Source of the DNA: an uncultured Blastocatellia bacterium
GTDB taxonomy: Bacteria > Acidobacteriota > Blastocatellia > Chloracidobacteriales > Chloracidobacteriaceae
NCBI GenBank assembly: GCA_937934745.1
Contig: CALGZC010000007.1
Span: 1 to 64,000, forward strand
Direction of reading: 5' to 3'
DNA length: 64,000 nucleotides
Within the stretch, counting starts at the first letter, position 1; each line of letters opens with the position of its first letter. The translations under genes were made by a program, and so were the position numbers. The notes beneath the pieces were generated by a model, which worked only from the letters and a program-made list of their open reading frames with translations, ran no database searches and was not told where the DNA came from. Below are positions 1 through 9,974 of this stretch, one piece after another.

Positions 1-688
1 GCGCGCTCCACAGACCATCCGGGCGTGCCGGACGCGCCCGGCAACCGTGTCTTGCCAAATCCTACCCCTTCGTCTCCCAGTTCTTGACCCCCGCGCGCAA
101 GAACTGGAATCGCGCCAACTCAATCGGCGCCGACCTCAAACCCGCCTGCCTCGCGCGCAAACCCGCCGAGCAAACGGCGCTTGTCTGCCGACGCCCGGTG
201 GTCGCCGCACGGCAGTCCCGGTCGCCGCGTGGACAGACCTGCCAGACCTTCCGACACACCATCGCGTGGTTGCGACCGATTGTGGTCGAGGTCTTGGGCA
301 GGCAGTCGCGGCGGGCGTTGCCACTGCCGGGCTGGAGACGCGCGCTTTTTGTGGCTGAACCTCAGGTGGCGACTCAGGGGAGGAGACCGGCTGCTGCGCT
401 GTGCGCAAGCGCCTGGCGGACACCTGAAGCTGCGCAGCGGCGCGTCAACGGCGCCGTCCGACTTGGCTGCAAGCTGCGGCGGTGCGCCGCCTTCCATCGC
501 GCGCCGACCCATCGCGCCGCAGCACACCCCACACTGAAACGAGCCGCAGGCGGAGTTTCGGCCCAGCCAAAGCCAAGGAACAGCTACGCTGCCCGCGCGA
601 TACAAACCGCAGGCATCAGCCTCTCAATCGGTCTGCCCTTCCCTGCCACGGCAGCGGCTTGGCGCGCACCGGGTCATCCGGCTGGGCA
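1..688. other. No recognisable gene
   Basis: This GC-rich stretch lies downstream of the M28 peptidase stop. Several open frames cross it on both strands, but their translations are rich in Arg, Ala and Pro, match no family I know and overlap one another. The longest runs on into the peptidase gene in antisense. I see no tRNA, repeat array or terminator with a T tract. It may be an intergenic region or the decayed remains of a gene. Confidence 0.4.
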
Positions 689-2506
689 TCAGCGCTGCGC
701 GGCAACGAGCTTGAATGTCAGCCGCTGGGCACCACGCAGGACAACGACTTCGACTTCCTGGCCCGGCTCCAGTTCCTGCAACACATAGGTGTAGTCATAC
801 ACACTCCGAATGTCGCGCCCGGCCAGGCCTACAATGATGTCATCGGCTTGCAGGCCGGCCCTGGCCGCCGGGCTGCCCTCGCGGACGCCGGTGAGCTTGA
901 CGCCGACGACTTCCGCCGCGTAATCGGGAATTGTCCCTAGCGAAACGCGGAAGCCGCCGCGCGCCCGCTCAGACGGATCGTTTGCCTGGGAGGTGACAAA
1001 ATCCGGTGCCGCCGGTAAGTTAGCCACTGCACGGATGACATCGCCAACCAACCCCAAAACCTGTCGCTCGCCCGCATAGTTGATCTTGTCTGCTGTATCG
1101 GATGGGCGGTGATAATCAGGGTGGCTGCCGGTTAGAAAAAACAGCACGGGAATGTTGCGCTTGTAAAATGACGCATGGTCACTCGGCCCGAAGCCGCTCT
1201 CGCCGAGCGCCAGGTTGAAGCCGTGCCGCCGGTTGGCTTCTGTCACCAGCGAGCGCCAGACCGACGACGTGCCAACGCCCTGGACGCTGAGCCGGTTGTC
1301 GCGTAGGCGACCGATCATATCCAGGTTGATCATGGCGACGATACGCTTACCGCGTGTCGTCGGATGGTCAACGAAGTAGGCCGAGCCGAGCAACCCTTTT
1401 TCTTCCGCGGAAAACGCGATGAACAGCAGGCTGCGCTTGGGGCGCTCCGGGCGCTGACCGAAAGCCTGGGCAAGCTCGATGAGTCCGGCCGTGCCGGACG
1501 CGTTGTCGTCCGCGCCGGGGTGGATGTCGCCCTCGCGCGGCGCGAGCGAGTTCGGGCCGCCGCGTCCGAGGTGATCGTAGTGCGCGCCGACCACGATGAT
1601 TTCCTCGCGCAAGGTCGGATCGCCGCCCTCGAGCAAGCCGATGATGTTGTAGCCTGTTTGGCGCTCCTTGACGACTTCCGTCCGTAGCCTAAGCCGCGTG
1701 TTAGGGAGCATCCGCGATGCCGGCTGCCCGGTCGTCGCGATGATCTTTTCAAGCTCGGCGACCGGGCCGCCGAGCAGCTTGGCGGCCAGGTCGCGGCTAA
1801 TGACGGCGCAGGGAAAGCCGGCGTCGCCAAAGGCATCATCGTAACGCAGGCGTGCTATTTGGGAGCGATTGAAGTCATCGCTTTCGGCAATGACAAGCAT
1901 CCCCGCTGCGCCCTGGTTGCGGGCCGTGGTCGCCTTGTAGCGCAGCGACAGGAAGGGGCCGAACTTCGTATGTGGGTTCGACCCGGCGGGACTGTACGGC
2001 AGCACAACAACGATGCGCCCTTTGACATCAAGGCCGGCGTAGTCGTCGTACTGGGCTTCCTTGACGGCAGCAATCCCGTAACCCGCAAACACGATTTCGC
2101 CTTCAGCCAGACCGTTGGCAGCAAATGCCAGCGGCCGAAAGTCGGCGTCGGGTTTTGCCCTTAGGCGCAGGGTGCCACTTGCCGCCGTCAATTCATTCCG
2201 CCGTCCTAGACGAACATTGGCAACAAAGGGAAAGGGCTGGCGGTAGCCTTGTTCGCCCAGTGGCCGCAGTCCGGCCTGCTGGAAATGGGTCGTAATGTAC
2301 TGCGCAGCCTTGTCCGCGCCGGGTGTGCCAGGCAAACGGCCGGCAAGTTCAGGAGACGCAAGGTAGCCGATGTGTTGGCGCAGGGCGGACTCGAGGGTGA
2401 CATCAGCCGGGGCAAGTTCGGCAAAGTATGCTGGCGGCGGGGCTGCAAGCCACAGCCCAAGCAGGATGGCAAAAACACAGCGATAGCAACGGACAACATT
2501 CGGCAT
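689..2506 (-). CDS. Exported M28 family zinc aminopeptidase with PA and PDZ domains
   Basis: A 605-residue secreted metallopeptidase. Residues 1-30 form a signal peptide with a hydrophobic core. A PA-type insert follows at about 130-235, the M28 catalytic domain at about 285-495, and a PDZ domain at about 515-600 (SPAARAGLQADDIIVGL). The two-zinc site is complete: His309 in GAHYDHLG, Asp333 in HPGADDNASG, the Glu368-Glu369 pair in SAEEKGLLGS, Asp396 in NLDMIGR and His466 in PDYHRPSD. Family members remove N-terminal residues from peptides outside the cytoplasm. It stands alone and diverges from the MoxR gene. No strong ribosome binding site precedes the ATG, but the signal peptide supports this start. 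Confidence 0.9.
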   Translation of the reverse strand: MPNVVRCYRCVFAILLGLWLAAPPPAYFAELAPADVTLESALRQHIGYLASPELAGRLPGTPGADKAAQYITTHFQQAGLRPLGEQGYRQPFPFVANVRLGRRNELTAASGTLRLRAKPDADFRPLAFAANGLAEGEIVFAGYGIAAVKEAQYDDYAGLDVKGRIVVVLPYSPAGSNPHTKFGPFLSLRYKATTARNQGAAGMLVIAESDDFNRSQIARLRYDDAFGDAGFPCAVISRDLAAKLLGGPVAELEKIIATTGQPASRMLPNTRLRLRTEVVKERQTGYNIIGLLEGGDPTLREEIIVVGAHYDHLGRGGPNSLAPREGDIHPGADDNASGTAGLIELAQAFGQRPERPKRSLLFIAFSAEEKGLLGSAYFVDHPTTRGKRIVAMINLDMIGRLRDNRLSVQGVGTSSVWRSLVTEANRRHGFNLALGESGFGPSDHASFYKRNIPVLFFLTGSHPDYHRPSDTADKINYAGERQVLGLVGDVIRAVANLPAAPDFVTSQANDPSERARGGFRVSLGTIPDYAAEVVGVKLTGVREGSPAARAGLQADDIIVGLAGRDIRSVYDYTYVLQELEPGQEVEVVVLRGAQRLTFKLVAAQR

Positions 2507-2942
2507 AGGCTACAGTTTGATCGGTAAGGCAGAGGTCTGGGCAGCACTCCATCAAACGGCACACAGCACGCTGGACTCTTTTTTTAGCTCAGTTGACGCA
2601 CGTGACAAGCGCTTTTGCTTTTCACCGGGGCCTTGTACACCAGTCCACCGATGGCGGACAGAGGCATACCGCCTGACTTTCACCGAGGAGCGCGCCCCTT
2701 GACAGTGCAGGCACATCCCGCTACAAGCGTCCCCAGACCTACGACGTCAGCATTCCCGTCAGCTTTCATCGGCTTCATCCCCAATGGCTTGATACTCGAT
2801 CCGGCGAGCCGGACGGCGGCCTACAGGGGGTGTGCTGGGAAACTCCGACTGTGTACGCTGCTAGACTTGCAACCGGTACCGTATGACATAAGCTCTATTG
2901 CATCTGAGATCAAACAATGCAAAGGCGAGTGATCAAGTCGTG
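2507..2942. other. Divergent intergenic region
   Basis: About 436 bases lie between the start of the M28 peptidase and the start of the MoxR gene, so promoters for both should lie here. I cannot point to a convincing -35/-10 pair. The bases at 2858-2877 recur at 3549-3568 inside the MoxR coding sequence with one mismatch in 20. Small open frames here have no recognisable product. Confidence 0.45.
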
Positions 2943-3917
2943 ATGCCTTCTTCTTCCTCCGTGGCGTTGAGTCCGCGCAGCGTCGCCGAGCAGTTACATA
3001 CCCTTGAATCTACGATTGAAACCGTCGTTCGAGGCAAACACGACGTGGTCCGACTTGCCCTGGTGACACTGGTGGCCGCTGGGCATCTGCTGATTGAAGA
3101 TGTACCCGGGGTTGGCAAAACGACGTTGGCGCGTGCGCTGTCCCGCGCACTGGACTGCTCTTTTCAGCGGATTCAGTTCACGAGCGACCTACTTCCCAGC
3201 GATGTACTGGGTCTGAGTGTTTATGACCAACCAACCGGACGCTTTGAGTTTCGTCGGGGCCCGATTTTCGCCAATGTCGTCCTTGCCGATGAGATTAACC
3301 GGACGACGCCCAAAACCCAAAGCTGTCTCCTAGAGGCGATGGCGGAAGGTCGGGTCACAATTGAAAACCAGACCTTTGACTTGCCAAAGCCATTTATCGT
3401 GCTGGCGACACAAAATCCCATTGAGCACCACGGGACGTATCCCCTGCCGGAGTCGCAACTCGACCGCTTTACCATGCGCCTGAGCATGGGCTATCCGGCG
3501 GCAGAAGATGAACGCCAAATTCTGCTTGGGAAAGCCCGGCGCGACCCACTGCTGGACTTGCAACCGGTGTTGAACGGCGATGATGTTCTGACGGCACAAG
3601 AACAGGCGCGCCAAGTCCGAGTTGATGATGCTTTGGTGGACTACCTGTTGCGTATCGTCAACGCCACCCGTACCTCAGAGCTGCTCGAAATGGGTGTCAG
3701 CCCACGGGGCAGCTTGGCCCTGTTTCGTGCGGCGCAGGCGCAAGCGCTCTTTGAAGGACGCGATTACTGCCTCCCGGATGACATCAAGCGCCTGGCCATA
3801 CCGGTCTTGTCACACCGCATCATTGTCAATCCCCGCTACGCCGGTGGCACACGTGAAGCCGATGATGCCCAGGCTGCGCTCGAAGAAATTCTCAAAACCG
3901 TTGCCGTCCCGGTGTGA
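2943..3917 (+). CDS. MoxR family AAA+ ATPase
   Basis: A 324-residue AAA+ ATPase of the MoxR group, which acts as a chaperone-like factor for maturation of partner proteins, often ones with von Willebrand A domains. Walker A is GVGKTTLARAL, Walker B is VVLADEINR, and the sensor segment VLATQNPIEHHGTYPLPESQ with the LDRF motif is typical. A TTG at 2898 and a GTG at 2940 are in frame. I chose ATG 2943 because the upstream residues are not family-like and a purine-rich AAAGGCGAG lies 13 bases ahead. The DUF58 and VWA genes that often follow moxR are missing; the next gene is ftsZ on the other strand. Confidence 0.88.
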   Translation: MPSSSSVALSPRSVAEQLHTLESTIETVVRGKHDVVRLALVTLVAAGHLLIEDVPGVGKTTLARALSRALDCSFQRIQFTSDLLPSDVLGLSVYDQPTGRFEFRRGPIFANVVLADEINRTTPKTQSCLLEAMAEGRVTIENQTFDLPKPFIVLATQNPIEHHGTYPLPESQLDRFTMRLSMGYPAAEDERQILLGKARRDPLLDLQPVLNGDDVLTAQEQARQVRVDDALVDYLLRIVNATRTSELLEMGVSPRGSLALFRAAQAQALFEGRDYCLPDDIKRLAIPVLSHRIIVNPRYAGGTREADDAQAALEEILKTVAVPV

Positions 3918-4191
3918 AACCCCAGGGAGCCGGACTCCGGCGCTTGCGCTACTCGGGCTGGTGTGCGCCCGGACTCCTGCTTTCAGAAGAGGTCAGCGGG
4001 GACTGTCTAGGTGCTTTCAGCCCTTCCCAGGACTTACGCGCCGAGCAAGCTGACGGCGTGCGGTTAGGCTCTGCATACGCCAGAACACCGGCAGCCCTCC
4101 ATCAGCGGTGCCCCGCTACCCTCAAGACAGGGTGGAGCGGCCGCCACATCACAGCAATCTGCTCCATTGCCCCCAAAGATGAACCGGCCGA

Positions 4192-4215
4192 CTACTCCAC
4201 CTTCTACTCCACCTT
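4192..4215. repeat. 12-bp perfect tandem duplication over the ftsZ stop codon
   Basis: The unit ctactccacctt occurs twice head to tail. On the minus strand each copy reads Lys-Val-Glu-stop, so the ftsZ stop codon and the three codons before it are duplicated. The protein is unchanged because translation ends in the first copy. It is one of several such duplications in the window. Confidence 0.9.
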
Positions 4216-5346
4216 TCGTCGTAGGAATTCAAGGGCGTCGGCTTCTGCCACCGATGACGAGGCTCGCCCAAAGGATGGCGGCGACACAACATTGCTCGCC
4301 GTAGCTGGTGTGGTTGTGGATGGTGGCTGATTGACGGCGTGCGCCGTTTGGTCAAAGCCGGTGGCGATCACGGTAATTTTCATCGCATCCTGCAGTCGCT
4401 CATCAATAACCGCGCCAAAGATAATGTTGGCTTCGGGGTGCGCTGCTTTCTGGATAATTGACGTTGCTTCGTTGACCTCGTGCAGCGTGAGGTTGTGACC
4501 ACCGGTGATGTTAACCAAGACGCCGCGCGCCCCTTCAATCGAGGCCTCTTCCAGAAGTGGGCTGGCGATGGCAGTGTTTGTGGCCTGAATGGCACGGTTT
4601 TCGCCTGAGGCTTGCCCCGTGCCCATCAGAGCAATGCCGGAATGGCGCATAATCGTACGTACGTCGGCAAAGTCAAGGTTGATCATCCCCGGTACAGTAA
4701 TGAGGTCAGAGATTCCCTGGACCGCCTGGCGCAGAACATCATCTGCCATACGGAAGGAATCGGCCAGGGACGTGTTTCGGTCAACGGTTGTCAGGAGGCG
4801 GTCATTGGGAATAGTGATAATGGTGTCCACACACTGATGCAGCTCAAGAATCCCCTTTTCAGCATTCATCATCCGCCGGCGACCTTCAAAACCAAATGGT
4901 TTGGTAACAACGGCAACCGTCAAAATCTCAAGTTCGCTTGCCAGACCGGCAACAATCGGTGCCGCCCCCGTCCCGGTTCCGCCGCCCATGCCGGCCGTAA
5001 TGAACACCATGTCAGCTCCTTCAAGGGCGTCGATGATTTTTTCTGTATCTTCCAGTGCAGCTTCACGTCCGACGGTCGGATCGGCACCGGCCCCCAAACC
5101 TCGCGTTCGCTTACTGCCGATCTGAATCTTGACGGCGGCCTTCGACATACTCAGCGCCTGGAGGTCAGTATTCACCACCAAGAAGGAAATACCTTCAATA
5201 CCGGACTCAATCATCCGGTTGACAGCATTGCCGCCCCCACCGCCAACACCGATAACCTTGATATTTGCGCCCTTCGAGATTGTGTTTTCCACAAATTCAA
5301 ACCTCACTGGTGGTGAACTTGACGATCGTTTGTTATCTGCCCCCAT
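4204..5346 (-). CDS. ftsZ: Cell division protein FtsZ
   Basis: A 380-residue tubulin-like GTPase that polymerises into the division ring. The N-terminal GTP-binding segment [17 protein letters not shown], the tubulin signature [10 protein letters not shown] and the T7 loop with [11 protein letters not shown] are all present. After the globular core comes a short Ser/Thr/Pro-rich linker and a conserved C-terminal tail ending EFLRRKVE, the site expected to bind FtsA. An in-frame ATG lies 45 bases upstream, but ATG 5346 has AGGAGG ten bases ahead and begins a normal N-terminus. It is the last gene of the dcw operon, 68 bases after ftsA. Confidence 0.97.
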   Translation of the reverse strand: MGADNKRSSSSPPVRFEFVENTISKGANIKVIGVGGGGGNAVNRMIESGIEGISFLVVNTDLQALSMSKAAVKIQIGSKRTRGLGAGADPTVGREAALEDTEKIIDALEGADMVFITAGMGGGTGTGAAPIVAGLASELEILTVAVVTKPFGFEGRRRMMNAEKGILELHQCVDTIITIPNDRLLTTVDRNTSLADSFRMADDVLRQAVQGISDLITVPGMINLDFADVRTIMRHSGIALMGTGQASGENRAIQATNTAIASPLLEEASIEGARGVLVNITGGHNLTLHEVNEATSIIQKAAHPEANIIFGAVIDERLQDAMKITVIATGFDQTAHAVNQPPSTTTPATASNVVSPPSFGRASSSVAEADALEFLRRKVE

Positions 5347-5356
5347 GGGATGATTG

Positions 5357-5362
5357 CCTCCT
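5357..5362 (-). promoter_or_regulatory. Strong ribosome binding site of ftsZ
   Basis: AGGAGG on the minus strand with a 10-base spacer to ATG 5346. It fixes the ftsZ start against the longer frame beginning at 5391. It is one of the few near-consensus Shine-Dalgarno sites in the operon, consistent with high FtsZ output. Confidence 0.75.
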
Positions 5363-5414
5363 GCTCGTTCCGTGATTGGGAACTTTTGCACACAATAAAA
5401 AAAAAGTATGATGA

Positions 5415-6677
5415 TCAGCGCGCCGAATCCGAGGAAAAAAATAAACTTTTGATGCCCGCTCGCAACCCTGTCAGCCAGTCGCGCCAGCTCATTTCACGTG
5501 GTCGTAAATAATGGTGTGCACGTGGTCGAATGCTCGACAAAATCAGTCCAATCGCAGTCGCCCACTCAGCGCGGCGCAGGTCTTCGTCCAGGCCGTCGAG
5601 TCCGCCGGGGACACCGATACGTACCGGCAAGTCCAGAAGACGTTCGGCTAGTTCAGGGATTCCAGACAATAAGCTGCCACCGCCAGTTAGCACCAAACCA
5701 CTCGACAATTTGCGTTCAAAGCCTGCTTCTCGCAGGTTCTCCTGAAGCTTCTTAAGAATCTCCTCCGCACGCGGCTGAAGCATCTCACACAGGACTTGAC
5801 GCGAAAGAACCCGCGTCCGTCCACCAGAAACTACCAGTTCCAACTGTTCCTGACGTTCATTTGGGCGCAGCAGCGGCGCAAACGCGCACCCGAACGTCTG
5901 CTTGATGCGCTCGGCTTCCGGTATGGAAGACCGCAACCCAACAGCAATGTCATTGGTGAAGTGGGTTCCCCCGATACCAAACATCGCCGTGTGTTGCACA
6001 GCGCCACGTTGAAACACGGCCAAGCTGGTAATTTCACCGCCAATATCAACAAGAGCAGTACCGTATTCACGTTCTTCTTCGGTGAGTGTCGCGGCGGCTG
6101 CAGCGAGGGAACCAAGCGTGAGGTCTTGTACAAGCATACCCAGTCGGTTCACGCTTGTCACGATGTTTTGTGAGGCCGTGACGGGGGCGGTCACTATATG
6201 TATGGTGACTTCGAGCCGCATCCCCAACATACCGAGGGGATCGCCGATACCATCCTGCTCGTCCACGATAAATTCCTGGGGTAGTACCTCAACAATCCCG
6301 CGGTCAGACGGCAAACTAATGGCGCTGGCCTGCTCAATGACACGCTGAATGTCTGCTGCGGTGATGTGCCGATTACGCTGTGAGACGGCGACCACACCTC
6401 GTCCATTGAGGCCACGCACGTGCAGGCCCGACAAACCGGCATGGACGGAGGAGATTTCAAAGCCGGCCATCTTTTCAGCTTCCATCAATGCTTGGCGAAT
6501 GGTTTCCTCGGCCAACTCAATGTTGACGACGACCCCTTTCCGAATGCCCTTGGAGGGCACTTCGGCATAGCCGGCGACCGTCCAGCGGTCACGTTCTGGG
6601 ACGGGCACCGCAATCACCAGGCGGGTGTGGGTCGAACCAAGGTCAAGACTCGCCGTGTAGGTAATGGCTCGGGCCAT
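5415..6677 (-). CDS. ftsA: Cell division protein FtsA
   Basis: A 420-residue actin-fold ATPase that tethers FtsZ to the membrane. The N-terminal phosphate loop is [14 protein letters not shown]. The 1C domain follows ([19 protein letters not shown]), then phosphate 2 [17 protein letters not shown] and the adenosine motif [14 protein letters not shown]. The C-terminal stretch [17 protein letters not shown] should form the amphipathic membrane helix. Start ATG 6677 is preceded by GGAGGT and lies four bases after the ftsQ stop; the frame is open 50 codons further upstream into ftsQ, which I regard as non-coding extension. Confidence 0.95.
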   Translation of the reverse strand: MARAITYTASLDLGSTHTRLVIAVPVPERDRWTVAGYAEVPSKGIRKGVVVNIELAEETIRQALMEAEKMAGFEISSVHAGLSGLHVRGLNGRGVVAVSQRNRHITAADIQRVIEQASAISLPSDRGIVEVLPQEFIVDEQDGIGDPLGMLGMRLEVTIHIVTAPVTASQNIVTSVNRLGMLVQDLTLGSLAAAAATLTEEEREYGTALVDIGGEITSLAVFQRGAVQHTAMFGIGGTHFTNDIAVGLRSSIPEAERIKQTFGCAFAPLLRPNERQEQLELVVSGGRTRVLSRQVLCEMLQPRAEEILKKLQENLREAGFERKLSSGLVLTGGGSLLSGIPELAERLLDLPVRIGVPGGLDGLDEDLRRAEWATAIGLILSSIRPRAHHYLRPREMSWRDWLTGLRAGIKSLFFSSDSAR

Positions 6678-6681
6678 GGGG

Positions 6682-7704
6682 CTACCTCCGCGACGCCAAT
6701 CCCTGCGCACGGGGGGTTGGTTTTGGCATGACCCGAGTCGGTTTCGGCGGCACCGGAGCGCGTGTCCCGGGCACAGCGCGCAGCCGGGTGGCGCTCGCCC
6801 GCTCGTCAAAGCCAAGGTGCACTTCATGCTGGCTGACCACCGTGACGGATTTCAAAAACGGGGCCTTTTCAAAAATCCGTGGCTCGGAAAAACGCAGGCG
6901 CTCCAGCATGGTGGTGTTACGCTGCTGGAGTGCATCAATGATTTCGCAGGCATGGAGTAACCGCAGACGAAAGTCTTCCTTACCGAGACCGACGATAATC
7001 TGGCTATGACGCAGTTGAACCCGTACGTCCTCCAACTGCGACAGGTCAACGGACTCAATCCGTTCGGAAAGACGTGGCTCACCGGCGTCCAGCGCCCACA
7101 TCAGATTGCGGTAAAGCTCCAGTCGCGCACGGTTTTCACGCTGCCCATTTGGTTCGCGATCCGAGGCAAACCCAACCGCAATGCTCGGCGGTTCGCCGTC
7201 CGTCTGGGGGTTGTAGGCGGCGAGCACCACACCTTCTTCGTCAAGCCACACAAGGCTCTCGCGTTCTGCCATCTGCGCGAGGACCAGCGGCTTGCGCTCC
7301 TCAACGACAACCCGCACAGTATCGGGTAGAATTCGAATCACGCTTACCTGCCGAACCCGCGCCAGACTTTCTAAATGCCGGCGCAGCACCGCCAATGACG
7401 CCATCAGGAGTGACCCGGTGACCTGCTGCCGCACTGCGCGTTCCACATCCTCCGCTAGTGGGGATTGACAACCGATGACCTCCACCTGCCGGAGTGTAAA
7501 CAGACTCGACCGCGCCATCACCGCACCCGCCCCGGTGAGACCCACCAGCAAGAGCAGCCAGCCGAGCACTGTGCGCCATCGCGTGAGGTCGTCCCACAAC
7601 GTCAGGGCTGTGCGCGCCCTGCCGGCGGCTACGCGGCCTTGCTCACGGCGCGACGGCGAGGACCGCCGGGGTGTTTGTTCACGGGTGACAAGCACGGTGC
7701 GCAC
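6682..7704 (-). CDS. ftsQ: Cell division protein FtsQ (DivIB)
   Basis: A bitopic division protein of about 340 residues. A basic cytoplasmic N-terminus precedes one membrane segment (VLGWLLLLVGLTGAGAVMA). The POTRA domain begins FTLRQVEVIGCQSPL and the FtsQ beta domain follows. The C-terminus has an unusual basic Pro/Arg-rich tail after the usual end. The start is uncertain. An ATG at 7767 would overlap murB by 50 bases; GTG 7704, preceded by AAGGTGA and 13 bases past the murB stop, looks better. It links the early ring to the septal synthesis machinery. Confidence 0.85.
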   Translation of the reverse strand: MRTVLVTREQTPRRSSPSRREQGRVAAGRARTALTLWDDLTRWRTVLGWLLLLVGLTGAGAVMARSSLFTLRQVEVIGCQSPLAEDVERAVRQQVTGSLLMASLAVLRRHLESLARVRQVSVIRILPDTVRVVVEERKPLVLAQMAERESLVWLDEEGVVLAAYNPQTDGEPPSIAVGFASDREPNGQRENRARLELYRNLMWALDAGEPRLSERIESVDLSQLEDVRVQLRHSQIIVGLGKEDFRLRLLHACEIIDALQQRNTTMLERLRFSEPRIFEKAPFLKSVTVVSQHEVHLGFDERASATRLRAVPGTRAPVPPKPTRVMPKPTPRAQGLASRR

Positions 7705-7717
7705 TCCTCGTTCACCT

Positions 7718-8614
7718 TCACTCCCAGACTTCGACTTCCAGCTCAAGTTCAATGCCGTGTACTTCACGGACGCGCTCCCGGATGCGTTCTATCAAGGCCA
7801 GTACGTCCGCTGTACGGGCCTTGCCGTCCGTCACGATGAAGTTGGCATGCACCGGCGAGATGGTTGCCCCGCCGATGGATTCACCTTTCATGCCCAACTC
7901 GTCAATGATACGCCCGGCGGCGAGATCAGGCCGCGGATTTTTGAACATACAACCGGCGCTGTTCGCGTTGACAGGCTGTGTTGCCGCCCGGCGACGACGA
8001 TATTCTGCAATTTCGGCGCGGCTGGTTCCAGCATTGCCGGAGCGCAGTTGCAGTGTGGTACTGAGAATTAAGTCCTGGGTAGTGAATGGTGACTGCCGGT
8101 AGGCAAAGTGCAGGGCCTCGCGGGGCAGAGCCACAAGCTGCCCATCGCGCACAACATCTACGGCTACAATCACATCCGCGATTTCATACCCATGCGCGCC
8201 GGCATTCATCTTGACCGCGCCGCCAACACTTCCGGGAATCGGCGCTAACCCCTCCAGCCCTGACAACCCACGCTCCGCACATTGGTTGACCAAGCGCGGC
8301 AGGCTGTAGCCGGCCGGTACGGTGACCCGTAATCCGTCAAACCTGACCGGCGTGGCAAGCGCACGCAAACTAATCGCCACCCGTTCCAGCGGCCCATCTG
8401 CCGCCAGGAGGTTGGTGCCGTACCCAAGCGGACTCCAGGGAACATTGTTCTCGCGTAATGCCCGCACCAGTGCAGCGGCCTTTTCTGGCGTGTCAGGGTA
8501 GGCAACGCAGGCAATCTCACCGCCGATGCGCAACGAAGTCAGGCGGCGCATCGGCTGGCGAAAGTGCGCATTGACCTTGAGTGCAGCACAAATTTGCTCA
8601 AGCGACTTCGGCAT
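7718..8614 (-). CDS. murB: UDP-N-acetylenolpyruvoylglucosamine reductase MurB
   Basis: A 298-residue FAD enzyme that reduces UDP-GlcNAc-enolpyruvate to UDP-MurNAc. The FAD-binding segments GYGTNLLA and GSVGGAVKMNAGAHG are present. The motif NSAGCMFKNP carries Cys where many MurBs have the proton-donating Ser, a variant also used by some families. The closing motif is SPVHANFIVTDGKA. I chose ATG 8614, which overlaps the end of murC by 17 bases and gives a normal length; further in-frame ATGs lie at 8647 and 8659. Confidence 0.93.
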   Translation of the reverse strand: MPKSLEQICAALKVNAHFRQPMRRLTSLRIGGEIACVAYPDTPEKAAALVRALRENNVPWSPLGYGTNLLAADGPLERVAISLRALATPVRFDGLRVTVPAGYSLPRLVNQCAERGLSGLEGLAPIPGSVGGAVKMNAGAHGYEIADVIVAVDVVRDGQLVALPREALHFAYRQSPFTTQDLILSTTLQLRSGNAGTSRAEIAEYRRRRAATQPVNANSAGCMFKNPRPDLAAGRIIDELGMKGESIGGATISPVHANFIVTDGKARTADVLALIERIRERVREVHGIELELEVEVWE

Positions 8615-9965
8615 ACTCCAAAAAACGTTCCCCCAACTGCCAGACATTGCCGGCTCCAACCGTGAGCAACAGATCGCCGGGCTGCGTCAGCGCGACAACC
8701 GCCGGCAATGCTTCTTCAAGGCTTCCAACATAATACGTTGCCGGATGCCCAGCATTCTGGACGGCGGCCGCCAGTGCTGCAGCGGTGACACCGTTGACCG
8801 GCGCTTCACCGGCGGCGTATATGTCCACAATACACACCACATCCGCCTCACCCAACACGGCCACAAACTCCCCAAACAAATACTGCGTCCGCGAGTACCG
8901 GTGTGGTTGGAAGACCAACACAATCCGACGTTCGGCACGGCGTGCTGCCTCGATAACGGCGGCAATTTCAACCGGATGGTGGCCGTAATCGTCAACCACG
9001 AGAACATTAGCCTTTTCACCGCGAATTTGGAACCGCCGGGAGGTGTTTTTGAAGTTCTCCAACCCAACTTGTATGGACTCAAAGCCGATGCCCAGCCCCC
9101 GCCCAACGGCGACGGCAGCTAAGGCATTGGCAACGGCATGTTGTCCCGGAACCTGAAGCCGCACTGTTCCCAGGTTGGTGCTGCCCTCCTGAACCGTCAA
9201 CGTCCAGCCAAAAGGTCTGTGCGGCCTGAGATCGGCGGCGCGCACCTGCGCACCTGCCGTCGTCAGCCCATATGTGACACAGCGTTTCGTCAGGCGTGAC
9301 AGTATTTTTTGTACGCCTGCATCATCCGCGCAGGCAATGACCGATCCCGTTTCAGGCACCCCCTCGGCGAACCGCACAAAGTGGTCGGCGATGTGCTCCA
9401 GATCGCGGTAAAAATCGAGGTGGTCACGGTCAATGTTGGTGATCACAGCAACATCACGCGGCAGGATAAGAAACGATCCGTCGCTTTCGTCGGCCTCGGC
9501 AACGAAGTGCGGGCCGGCGCCGGCAACGGCCCCGCTGCCGACGCCGGCCAACGCAGCCCCGATGACAGCCGTTGGGTCGGCGCCGCCGGCCTGGAGCACA
9601 CTGACGATCATCGCACTTGTTGTGGTTTTGCCGTGGGCGCCGGCAACGGCGACAGCTGTCTTACCCGCCATGAGTTCGGCCAGCATCGCTGCGCGGTGGA
9701 CGACGGGAATTCCCTGCCTTTGCGCCGCCCGCCACTCCGGGTTATCGGGTTTGACGGCGCTTGAGATGACAACGCGGTGGGCGCCGGTAATATGCCGCGG
9801 ATCATGGCCGATAAACACCCGGGCACCCAGCCGTTCCAACCGCGCCGTTGCTGCCGATGCGGCCAGGTCGGAACCGGAGACACACCGACCGCGCCGGAGC
9901 GCAATTTCCGCCACACCGCTCATGCCGCTTCCGCCGATGCCGATAAAGTGCAAACGCTCAACCAT
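8598..9965 (-). CDS. murC: UDP-N-acetylmuramate--L-alanine ligase MurC
   Basis: A 455-residue Mur ligase that adds the first amino acid, L-Ala, to UDP-MurNAc using ATP. The N-terminal Rossmann motif is FIGIGGSGMSGVAEI, the P-loop is GAHGKTTTSAMI, and the central DESDGSF motif and the C-terminal DDYGHHPVEI motif are typical of MurC. It starts nine bases after the murG stop and overlaps murB at its own end, so translation of murC and murB is probably coupled. Confidence 0.96.
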   Translation of the reverse strand: MVERLHFIGIGGSGMSGVAEIALRRGRCVSGSDLAASAATARLERLGARVFIGHDPRHITGAHRVVISSAVKPDNPEWRAAQRQGIPVVHRAAMLAELMAGKTAVAVAGAHGKTTTSAMIVSVLQAGGADPTAVIGAALAGVGSGAVAGAGPHFVAEADESDGSFLILPRDVAVITNIDRDHLDFYRDLEHIADHFVRFAEGVPETGSVIACADDAGVQKILSRLTKRCVTYGLTTAGAQVRAADLRPHRPFGWTLTVQEGSTNLGTVRLQVPGQHAVANALAAVAVGRGLGIGFESIQVGLENFKNTSRRFQIRGEKANVLVVDDYGHHPVEIAAVIEAARRAERRIVLVFQPHRYSRTQYLFGEFVAVLGEADVVCIVDIYAAGEAPVNGVTAAALAAAVQNAGHPATYYVGSLEEALPAVVALTQPGDLLLTVGAGNVWQLGERFLEYAEVA

Positions 9966-9974
9966 GATTATGGG

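Noticed and set aside
84..788. Plus-strand open frame of 234 codons at the left edge
   Set aside because: It has no family likeness, an Arg/Ala/Pro-biased composition typical of chance frames in GC-rich DNA, and its 3' part is antisense to the M28 peptidase.
1965..1995. tRNA T-loop-like sequence gggttcgaccc
   Set aside because: It is inside the M28 coding sequence and has no matching acceptor stem, D arm or anticodon arm around it.
2615..2932. Plus-strand open frame ahead of moxR
   Set aside because: No recognisable product, low-complexity Pro/Ala sequence, and it fills the only space for the divergent promoters.
4612..5316. Long open frame antisense to ftsZ
   Set aside because: It is a shadow of a strongly supported gene and matches nothing.
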